Source: Dromiciops gliroides
Taxonomy: Eukaryota; Chordata; Mammalia; Microbiotheria; Microbiotheriidae
Direction: 5' to 3'
Assembly (NCBI RefSeq): GCF_019393635.1
Contig: NC_057861.1
Span: 58,140,532 to 58,204,531, forward strand
DNA length: 64,000 bases
In this document: positions 55,759 to 64,000 of the stretch, one piece after another
How the letters are laid out: each line of letters begins with the position of its first letter
Position numbering within the stretch: position 1 is the first letter of the stretch
Notes under the pieces: generated by a model
Databases searched by the model: none
Seen by the model: only the letters and a program-made list of their open reading frames with translations
Told to the model about the DNA's origin: nothing
Translations under genes and position numbers: made by a program

Positions 55759-55897
55759 CAAATATAAAATCTTGGCATAGGAAGGACCCTTAAGAATTGT
55801 CATGTCCAACCCCTATCATTTTAAACAAGAAACTTAGCCTTTTTGAGCTCTGACACTGATTCTAAGTTATCTTTTGAGTATAGTGGGGACTGTTCTT

Positions 55898-56044
55898 GTT
55901 TTTGTTTTTTTGCAGGGCAATGAGGGTTAAGTGACTTGCCCAGGGTCACACAGCTAGTAAGTGTCAAGTGTCTGAGGCCGGATTTGAACTCAGATACTCC
56001 TGAATCCAGGGCCGGTGCTTTACCACTGTGCCATCTAGCTGCCC
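55898..56044 (-). repeat. WSINE1-type SINE, subtype A
   Basis: gcagggcaatgagggttaag to gccatctagctgcccc. TSD gactgttctt. Confidence 0.95.
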
Positions 56045-56259
56045 CGGCGACTGTTCTTAATCTTAACTCCTCAAGATCTTACTAAGACTGTATTTAAGAG
56101 GAAAATAAAATGACAAATGTTAGATGGTCTAACTGCTGTTTATCTGCCTGGTATCTAGTTCTCAAGAGTTTAAGAGAGCAATTATTTTATCCAACATCTC
56201 AAAAGTGAGAGCACGTGTCAGGTGTCCAACCTGAAGGATGAAATTGGGAATTTTCTCCT

Positions 56260-56590
56260 TCTATAGAATCATCAAATATCAGAGTAATAAAAGACCTTAG
56301 AGATCACCTAGTCTAACCTGGTATTGACCAGGAATCCTCTCCCTAACATCCCAGCAAATGATGGCCAGAGACTTGTTGCCCCCCAGAGGGAGCCTATGCC
56401 ACTCTTGGACATCTCCATTGGTTAGGAAGTTCTCCCTTCTATATGACAGAAATCTTCCTCTGCAGCTTCTACTCATTGCTCCTTGTTCTATCCTTTCAAG
56501 CCAAACAGAACAAATCTGAACCAGCTTCCACATGATAGCCCTTCAGATACTTGAAGATACCTAGCATGTATGCCATTATTACATCCTCTC
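56260..56590 (-). repeat. CR1/L3-like LINE 3' region
   Basis: aagaccttagagatcaccta, gaagttctcccttctatatg, ctactcattgctccttgttc, tagcccttcagatacttgaa. Complement of the block at 30540-30850. Confidence 0.75.
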
Positions 56591-56795
56591 ATCTGTGTTT
56601 TCTATTAAATTTATTTTTTTATTAAAAAAATCTGTCTTCTCCCCTTCCCATTATACTCCCACCCCACCCCGATGAAAAAATAAGAACAAGAACCCTGTTA
56701 CAAACATGTATAGTTAAGCAAAACAATTTTCCACATGGACCACGTCAAAAAAGGGGGGGTGGTCTTATTTTACACTCTGAATCTTTTACTTTTCT

Positions 56796-56953
56796 GTTTT
56801 TTATAATTTTTTTTTTTGGTGGAGCAATGGGTGTTAAGTGACTTGCCCAGGGTCACACAGCTAGTAAGTGTCAAGTGTCTGAGGCTGGATTTGAACTCAG
56901 GTACTCCTGAATCCAGGACCGGTGCTTTATCCACTGCACCACCTAGCCACCCC
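56796..56953 (-). repeat. WSINE1-type SINE, subtype A
   Basis: Complete. 16-bp exact TSD aatcttttacttttct at 56780-56795 and 56954-56969. Confidence 0.96.
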
Positions 56954-57175
56954 AATCTTTTACTTTTCTTTGGGAATGGATGGTGGCAGGCAGGGTTTAG
57001 CATTGTTTATCCTCTGACATATGGTTAGTCATTATGCTAAGAAGAGTTCTTAAGTTTTTCAATTTTTTTTCTTTAGAATATTGTTATCATCGTATAAATT
57101 GTTCTTCTTATACTGATCATTTCACTTTTCATCAGTTCATACAAGTCTTATGAAACAACCCCTTCATTTCTTTCT

Positions 57176-57326
57176 TTCCTTTTTTTTTTTTTGGAGACAA
57201 TTGGGGTTAGATGACTTGTCCAGGGCCATACAACTAGTAAGTGTCAAATGTCTGAGTACAGATTTGAACTCAGGTCCTCCTGACTCCAGGGCTGATGCTT
57301 TATTCACAGTACTACCTAGCTGCCCC
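57176..57326 (-). repeat. WSINE1-type SINE, mixed subtype
   Basis: ggagacaattggggttagat with gtcaaatg and ctgactcc. TSD about cccttcattt / cccttcataattt. Confidence 0.9.
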
Positions 57327-58081
57327 TCCCTTCATAATTTCTTACAGCACAATAATATTCCATCATATTCATATAACATAACATGGTCAGCCATTCCCCA
57401 ATGGATGGGCATCTCTTCAATTTCCAATTCTTTGCTACCATAAAAAGAGTTGCTATACATATTTTCATACATCCTAGTTAAATTTTGTTCTGCTTAGCCC
57501 TAATCCCTCCCTTAATCTATCTTCCCTCTAATTCTCCCTTCTCTACTTTCCATTTCCCTGTTAAGTGAAATGTATTTCTGTACCCAAATGTGTATGTGTG
57601 TGTGTGTGTTCTTTCTTTTGTCAAGTTCACAAGAGAGTGAAGTTTAAGTGTCAGCTGCTCCACTGACCCTTTCCTCCTTGTTTGTATAGATTTCTACCTA
57701 TATACCCAATTATTTAAGATACTTTCCCCTAACCTTCTTCTCCCTTCCCCATCTAGTGTATTCCTCTTCCCTTCCCTTTCCATTTTTCTAATAAAATCCT
57801 AAAGACATAATAGAACTATTCTCAGGTCCTCTAAATATACTTTCTCTTTATATGGCCCCTGATAATGATAGGGCTCTGAGGGGACACATATATTATTATC
57901 TCCCCAAATTAGAATACAAGCAGTTTATCCTTGTTTAGTCCCTTATGATTATTCATTCATGTTTGCCTTTTAACATTTCTCTTGACTCTGTGTTTGTATA
58001 TTTCAAAATTTCTACATAGCTCAATTAGAGTATGCTAATAGAATACTTGAAAATGTTCTATTTCATTAAAAATCCATTTTC

Positions 58082-58799
58082 CCTGGTATATGAATGTAAT
58101 GGAATACTATTGTGTTGTAAGAAATGATGAGCAGGAGGATTTCAGAGAAACCTGTAAGGATTTACATGAACTGATACTGACAAAGAAGCAGAACCAGGAG
58201 AACATTGTACACAGTAACAGCAACATTATGTGATGATCAACTGTGATAGACTTGGCTCTTCTCAGCAGTGCAATGATCCAAAATAATTTCAAAGAACTCA
58301 TGATAGAAAATGTTCTCCACATCGAGAAAAAAGAACCGTGGATTCTGAATGCAGATTGAACCATACTGTTTCTACTTTTTGGCTATTTTTTTTCTTTTTT
58401 GAGATTTTCCCCTTGTGTTCTGATTCATCTTTCACAATATGGCAGCTAGGTGGCACAGTGGATAAAACATGGGTCTTGGATTCAGGAGGACCTGAGTTCA
58501 AATCCAGCTTCAGACACTTGACACTTACTAGCTGTGTGACCCTGGGCACGTCACTTAACCCTCATTGCCCCACAAAAAAAACAAACAAAAAAACACAACA
58601 AAACATCTTTCACAATATGACTAATGCAGAAATATGTTTAATGTGATTGTACATGTATAACCTATATCAGATTGCTTTTCATCTTGGGGAGGGGGGAGGG
58701 AATGGAGAGTGGGAGAAAAATTTGGAATTAAAAATCCTATGAAAACAAATGTTGAAAACTATCTTTACATGTAACTAGAAAATAACAAAATATTTTTAT
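58082..58799 (+). mobile_element. 5'-truncated L1 inserted into an L1
   Basis: Begins tggtatatgaatgtaatgga in the end of ORF2 and runs through the 3' UTR to an A/T-rich end. The flanks are TSD taaaaatccattttccc (ends 58081) and taaaaaatccattttccc (starts about 58802). The host L1 ORF1 complement continues on both sides. Contains a WSINE1. Confidence 0.88.
58442..58603 (+). repeat. WSINE1-type SINE, subtype A, inside the inserted L1
   Basis: 16-bp exact TSD catctttcacaatatg at 58426-58441 and 58604-58619. The first gg of the head is missing. Confidence 0.96.
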
Positions 58800-59280
58800 G
58801 ATTAAAAAATCCATTTTCCCCTGTGTAGGCTTATACTCAATGTTGCTGGGTAAGCCTATATCTTTTACCTTTGGAAATATTATATTCAAAGCTCTCTGTT
58901 CCTTGATAGTGATGGCTGCTAAATCATATGTGATCATCACTGTGGCACCTCAGAACTTGAATTCTTTTTTTCTGGTTTCTCACAATATTTTTTCTTTCAT
59001 CTGGAAGTTCTGGATTTTGGGAATTTTCATTTAGGAGTTTCTTTCAGAAAGTGACTGGTGGGTCCTTTCTTTTTCTACTTTTCCCTCTGATTCCAAGTGG
59101 CCTTAGAAAGTGTTTTGTTTTGTTTTTATAGGCTTCTTGAAATATTATTCTGGGCCTCTTTTTTCTGGTCATAGTATTGAGTAAATTTTTTTCCCTTTCT
59201 CAGTTTTCCAGGTCAATGGTTTTTGTCATGACATAATTTACATTTTCTTCTATATTTTTAAGCCTCTTGACTTAGTTTTT

Positions 59281-59438
59281 TGTTTGTTTGTTGTTTGTTT
59301 TTGCAGGGCAATGAGGGTTAAGTGACTTGCCCAGGGTCACACAGCTAGTAAGTGTCAAGTGTGTGAGGTCTGACTTGAACTCAGGTCCTCCTGATCCAGG
59401 ACCAGTGCTTTATACACTGCGCCACATAGCTGCCCCCT
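59281..59438 (-). repeat. WSINE1-type SINE, subtype A
   Basis: (GTTT)n tail complement, gcagggcaatgagggttaag, head complement cacatagctgcccc. TSD ttgacttagtttt. Confidence 0.95.
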
Positions 59439-60639
59439 TTTGACTTAGTTTTGCTATTTCTTGTGGTCTCATAAAGTCATTGGTTTCTATTTGATCAATT
59501 TTAATTTTCAGGGAGTTTGTTTGGCCAAGGTTTTGTACCTTTTATGCCAAGCTTTTAATTCCCATTTCAATTCTTTCTTCCACAGCTCTCATTTCTTTTC
59601 TAATTTTTTCCTCAAGTGCTCTCATATCATTGACAAAAACATTTTAAGTTAAAAAAACCCCTCTTACTTGAGCTATTTTAGGAATTTTAGATGGATTTGC
59701 ACCCAAGCTGTGTTTTTCTTGAGGCTTTGCTTATAGATGTGTGGGAGTAATTTTTTTTTTCTGGGTTTGTGTTTTGAACATCCCTCTCAACATAATAACC
59801 TTTTATGGTGATGTTTGTTTGTTTTCTCATTATTCAAGCACACTTTTTTGTTTTAGAGTTTGTTAGGGCCAAGTTCTATATGCTTCTGGAGGGAAGGTCT
59901 GAACTGGTATTGTCCTTGTTTTCTTGGAGGGACTGTGTTGTGTTATTCCAGGATCTCAGAGACTACTTGGTCTGGCAACCTGCAAGCTTTCAGTGCTTCC
60001 AAAGTGGCCTGATACAGGACAAAGTCTGATCACTGTCCCCCTGCTCTGAGCACTGCAAGTTCTTGACCTGGCTTTGCATCTGAGCAGCAAACCTGATGGC
60101 TTGCCCACTTTAGATATTCAGTAGACTACTGCTGAAAGCATCCACTATCAGCCAGCTAGAAAGCTCTGATGGCTTGATGAAAGAGCCGTAGGCTTCTCTG
60201 GTCTGTGATTTCTGGCCTGATTATTTTTCTGCAGGCTTCATACAAGACTAGAACCTGGAACTGAAACTATTCTCTGCTTCTTGGGTGCAGGCCACACAGT
60301 TGCTCCTTGCTTCTTGGTACCCAGATCAGGGCTCAGATTTACTCCTTTTCCTGTCTCCAGTGTCTGTAGACCTCTCTGTCTCCCTATGTTGACCTGGGTT
60401 GGAAAAATGACTCACTGTGATTTTTTTTTCTTGGATTTCCTGATCAGGATTTGGTTTGGAATACTTTCTGATCTGTTTGGAGGATTCAAGAAGATGGCAC
60501 TGTACTTCTTCCTGCCACTCCCCCATCTTGGCTTCCTCATCTGTAGTTTATATATCCTTAGGTCCTTCAAGGAGGAAAAAAACCTTTGAAATTCTTAGAT
60601 TAGGGCAGTTTTCAGGAAAAAAACAATAATCCATACTAT

Positions 60640-61060
60640 TTGGTTTCAAGTCTATCCATCATCGCAGTCTTCTGAGATGCTCAAGTTTGCCAATGTCGTT
60701 CTTCAAATGTGGCATGAGGGTAAATCACAGTAATCCAGATGAGGTATAAGCATGGCAGAGGACAGCAGGACTTTCCTTCTCTCATCCTGAACACTACTCT
60801 TCTATTAATGTAGCCTGAAATCACATTTGGTTTTTTTTTGGTTGCCATGCCACTGTTGACTCATATTGACTCATGCCCTAAAACTTCCAGGTCTTTTTCA
60901 CATGAATTGTTGTCCTAATTCCTTAAGTGTCCTGTCAGTCCAATGCTCTTTCCACTATGCCAGGCTGCTTTCTTTAGCCTGTATGGTTACTTGTTATCTT
61001 TATATTTGACTTCTTCAAATTCTTTTTTACCTTCCACTTTTGTTTAATGTAGGCATGAAT
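60640..61060 (-). repeat. CR1/L3-like LINE 3' region
   Basis: cagatgaggtataagcatgg, ccactgttgactcatattga, aacttccaggtctttttcac. Same 3' region as 3000-3245. Confidence 0.6.
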
Positions 61061-61189
61061 AATTTATGTATTTTAATAATGTACTGTTCACACCTTCTTT
61101 TGAGCCATTAATATGTACTACCTCCTCTGGTCTACTCTCCTAATTTTTATTTGCTCCTCGGGTGCCTATGCTCTAGGTTTTAGAGGTTC

Positions 61190-61640
61190 TATGGGGCTAT
61201 ACTCCTAGAACTTCAGCTTACAAGCTCCAACCAATGTGTTGTCCATTAAATCAGCTACTACACACAATTAGCTCTTAGCAAAGGCATTTATTTACTAAGA
61301 TGGCATAGTAAGAATAGTAAATACAAAATATTTCCCCCATAAGTCCAGAGTTTATTCTCCCACCAGTATATGTAGTGTCTATGGGAAGGATGGGCACATA
61401 GAACAAGGGTAGAGAGGCAAACACATATGAAATGCAAGTGTCCAAGGTAACTCACAATTCCCAAACTGCAAAATGTTAATGTACTCATAACCCCAACTTC
61501 CCTGTCATTCCCCAAGGTCTCTGCTGAGTCAGTTGCTTAGCTAGAGGTCCAGGGTATTCTCTCTTTAGAGCTACTCTCAATTGCCAGACCTAATTCTATT
61601 GAATTCATCAGAAGTTCCCTTCTTTGCTGCCAAAGGGTCC
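61190..61640. other. unclassified, possibly LTR-like
   Basis: Contains gcatttatttactaag, a complement-type polyadenylation word, with otherwise unique-looking sequence. No ends or TSD found. Confidence 0.2.
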
Positions 61641-62319
61641 TGTTTCTTTTTTAAAATCACGTTATTCCTATGTCTTTTTTTCCTTTCCTTCATTTTTCTT
61701 TTTTTCATAATTAGAATTTTATTTTCCAAATTACATATAAAAGCAAATTTTTATATCAATTTAAAAAAAACTTTGTGTTCCAACTTCTCTTTCTCCCTCC
61801 CTTCCCACCCCCTCACCCCAAGAACTCAAGCAATTCAATATAAATTATACATGAGTAGTCATGGAAAACATCTCTACATTAGCTAGGTTGTGGGAGAAAA
61901 CAAAACTTCAGATTAAGGAATTGTCAAAAAAATGTGTTTCAGTCTGTTTTCAGATACCATCAGTTCTTTCTCTGGAGGTGGATTGCAATTTTCATAAGTT
62001 CTTCAGATTTATATTGGGTCATTGCCTTGCTGAAAATAACCACATGCTTCCCAGCAGATCATCTTACACTAATGCTGTTATTTTGTATACAGTACATTTC
62101 ACTCTGCTTCAGTTCATGCGGGTCTTTCCAGGTTTTTCTGATAGCATTTTGTTCATCATAACTTTTATATAGTACTTGAAACTTGACAAAGAATTTTTTT
62201 CACAATAGCCCAGCGGAGTAGGTACCATACATTTTGCCATTGTAGTCAATCATCAAAACTATTTCCCTTCATCCTATTCCCTTCTCATGATATTTACTCT
62301 ATTTTCTATCTTATTTTAT

Positions 62320-62815
62320 TTTGCCCTATTCCTCCTCGAAAGTGTTTTGCTACTGACTGCCCCCTCCCCTGCTCTACCCTCCCTTCATTCTCCCTTCCCT
62401 CCTTATCCTTTTCCCCTCCTACTTTCCTATAGGGTAAAATAGATTATTCCTCCCAACTGGGTGTGTGTGTTATTCCCTCCTTGAGCCCACTCTGATAAGG
62501 TTAAAGTCTTTGAGCTAATTCAGTTTTCTAAAGTTTTCTTCCTCCCTCCCACCTCAACTCTCCCTATGAAAATAAGCAATTAAATATATGTCATACATGT
62601 GCTGTTATGCAGAACATCTTCACCTTCCTCAAAAGTGTTTTGCTTTTTACAGCTCCCTCCCCCAAACTTCACTTCCCTCCTTCCCTTCTTCTCCCCCTTC
62701 CCCCTATCTCCTTCCCCTCCCACTTTTCCTCAGGGCAAAAATATATTACTATACACACTTGAGTATGTATGTTATTCCCTCTTTGAGCCAATTCTGATGA
62801 TAGTAAGGTTCACTC
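62320..62815. repeat. duplicated L1 spacer block
   Basis: 62330-62505 and 62628-62805 repeat the order cctc(g/a)aaagtgttttgct, a pyrimidine-rich middle, a short a/t piece, tgt(g/a)tgttattccctcc/ttgagcc and ctgat(a)aaggtt. Offset about 297 bp. Many differences, so an old duplication. Confidence 0.7.
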
Positions 62816-62968
62816 ACTGCCCTATTCCTTCCCCCTCTTCCCTTCCCCATCATAAGCTTTTTTCTTGTTTCCTTCATGTGAACTACCTCTCCCCAGTCCA
62901 CCTCTCTCCTTCCCCTTCCCCCAGTCAATTCCTCCTACCCCTCAACCCTATTTTAAAGATGTCATCAT

Positions 62969-63090
62969 GGGTTAGTTAGGTGGCACAGTGGACAAAGCAC
63001 CAGCCCTGGGCCCAGGAGGTCTCAAGCTCAAATCCAACCCCAGACATAAGACACCCCACCCTGTTTGCTCCACAAAGAACAAAGATACAC
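62969..63090 (+). repeat. degenerate WSINE1/related SINE
   Basis: gttagttaggtggcacagtg, caccagccctgggcccagga, ctcaaatccaaccccagaca. The 3' part after the B-box is not WSINE1-like, so it could be a related tRNA-headed SINE. Confidence 0.6.
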
Positions 63091-63261
63091 AAAAAATCAA
63101 TGCTTTACAAATACCATCCCTTCATATTCAGTTCAGACCTGTGTCTGTGTATTCCTTACTGAAAAAGTTCTTATTAATTGGAAGCATTATTTTCTCATGT
63201 ATGAATGTAAACAGTTTAACCTTTTAATGTCCCTCATGATTTCTTTTTCCTGTTTACCTTT

Positions 63262-63900
63262 TTATGATTCTCCAGGGTCTTGTATTTGAAAGTCCAATTT
63301 TCTATTCAGTTTAGGTCTTTTCATAAATGCCTGAAAGTCCTCTTTTTCATTGAAGTCCCATTTTTTCCTCTGAAAGATTATATTCAGTTTTGCTGGGTAT
63401 GTGATTCTTGGCTGTAGTCCCAGTTCCTTTGCCCTTTGGAATATCATATTCCATGCCCTCCAGTCTTTTAATGTAGATGCTGCTAGATCTTGTTTTATCC
63501 TTATTGGAGCTACAGAGTATTTGAATTCCTTTTTTCTAGCTGCTTGCAATATTTTCTCCTTGACCTGGGAGTTCTGGAATTTGGCTATAATATTCCTGGA
63601 GGTTTTCCTTTTGGGATCTCTTTCAGGAGATGATTGATGGATTCTTTCAATTTCTATTTTAGCTTCTGCTTCTAGAATATCAGGGCAATTTTCCCTGACA
63701 ATCTCTTGGAGGATGGTGTCTAAGCTCTTATTTTGATACTGGTTTTCAGGTAGTCCAATGATTTTCAAATTATCTCTCCTGGATTTATTTTCCAGGTCAG
63801 CTGTTTTTCCAAGGAGATATTTCACATTGCCCTCTATTTTTTCATTCAGTTGGATTTGCTTTACTGTGTCTTGATTTCTTGTAAGGTCACTAACTTCCAT
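63262..63900 (-). pseudogene. L1 ORF1 fragment, open over 212 codons
   Basis: L1 ORF1p is an RNA-binding chaperone that coats L1 RNA. The frame reads, in order, the end of the coiled coil (LLGKTADLENKSRRDNLKI), IIGLPENQYQNKSLD at the start of the RRM-like domain, ENCPDILEAEAKIEIERIH, SSPERDPKRKTSRNIIAKF, QAARKKEFKYSVAPIRI and the C-terminal domain to KLDFQIQDPGES. The start Met is internal; the coiled-coil upstream part continues past 63900 with the frame disturbed. This is the best-kept coding remnant in the window, but it is not a functional gene because ORF2 is absent. Confidence 0.85.
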
Positions 63901-64000
63901 TTGTTCATTCCTAATTCTTAGGCAATTATTTTCATCAGACAGCTTTTTTTTATCTCCTTTTCCAGTTGACTTTTCAAACTGTTGACTTTTTTCTCATGAC

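Larger units (their letters stand above)
56600..60545 (-). repeat. L1 LINE remnant reaching the 5' UTR
   Basis: 3' UTR complement at 56610-56740; ORF2 end at 57340-57480; spacer 57480-58080; ORF1 from 58061 and 58800-59290 (minus strand includes ITTYDLAAITIKEQRALNII-like sequence) with an N-terminal part at 59450-59700; 5' UTR 59700-60545, ending cactcccccatcttggctt, the complement of a 5' end of GGCCAAGATGG type. Most of ORF2 is deleted. Broken by SINEs at 56796, 57176 and 59281, and by an L1 insertion at 58082. Confidence 0.78.
61690..64000 (-). repeat. L1 LINE, 3' UTR, spacer and ORF1; runs off the window
   Basis: 61715-62160 is the 3' UTR and end-of-ORF2 complement (catcagttctttctctggag). 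62160-63240 is spacer with a local duplication. 63262-64000 is the ORF1 complement. Nearly all of ORF2 is missing. Confidence 0.8.

Overview
This window is vertebrate nuclear DNA. The repeats point to a marsupial; the species cannot be settled from sequence alone. About 45 copies of a short tRNA-derived SINE (head like ggggcagctaggtggcgcag, A-box and B-box promoter, A-rich tail) match the marsupial WSINE1/SINE1_MD type. They are accompanied by the longer MAR1-type SINE (ending in the complement of ttgttgttcag), MIR-like SINEs, and L1, L2, CR1/L3-like and RTE-like LINE remnants. I found no intact host gene, no rRNA, no tRNA gene and no CRISPR. The open frames are translations of SINEs, microsatellites and decayed LINEs. 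The window reads as an intergenic or long-intron region.

Layout. 1-9.4 kb: old L2 and CR1/L3-like LINE remnants and MIRs, cut by many WSINE1 copies. 9.5-11.25 kb and 12.7-13.9 kb: repeat-poor stretches. 13.9-14.1 kb: a hAT-type miniature transposon. 16.0-21.1 kb: minus-strand L1 material carrying a minus-strand processed pseudogene of AK6 (adenylate kinase 6 / CINAP). 22.3-27.1 kb: a CR1-like fragment and a minus-strand RTE-like LINE, split by younger DNA that includes a large TATCC/CATCC/ATCT compound satellite. 27.3 kb and 29.0-29.8 kb: LTR candidates. 29.8-30.85 kb: CR1/L3-like LINE. 32.5-33.1 kb: a centrin-family processed pseudogene, cut by a WSINE1. 34.5-35.5 kb: a second reverse-transcriptase remnant with an exact 78-bp tandem duplication. 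36.1-39.2 kb: minus-strand L1. 39.2-40.7 kb: minus-strand CR1/L3-like LINE with a solo LTR that carries a consensus CTCF core. 40.7-41.5 kb: minus-strand L2 reverse transcriptase. 42.2-43.2 kb: second copy of an unclassified repeat also seen at 27.9-28.7 kb. 45.2-46.85 kb: plus-strand L1. 47.8-48.8 kb: second member of the LTR family at 29 kb. 52.3-54.1 kb: L1 3' end, then CR1/L3-like LINE with nested SINE and DNA transposon. 56.6-60.55 kb: minus-strand L1 reaching its 5' UTR, with an L1-in-L1 insertion that holds a WSINE1. 61.7-64 kb: another minus-strand L1 whose ORF1 is still open over 212 codons.

No genes work together here. The value of the window is its layered insertion history. Target-site duplications (TSDs) let many insertions be ordered in time: L2/CR1/RTE first, then L1 and LTRs, then two WSINE1 subtypes. 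Family names are from memory of repeat sequence and structure and were not checked against a repeat library. WSINE1 subtype A means GATAAAGC, GGATTCAG, TTGACAC and CTCATTGCC; subtype B means GATAGAGC, GGAGTCAG, TTAACAC and CCAATTGCC.
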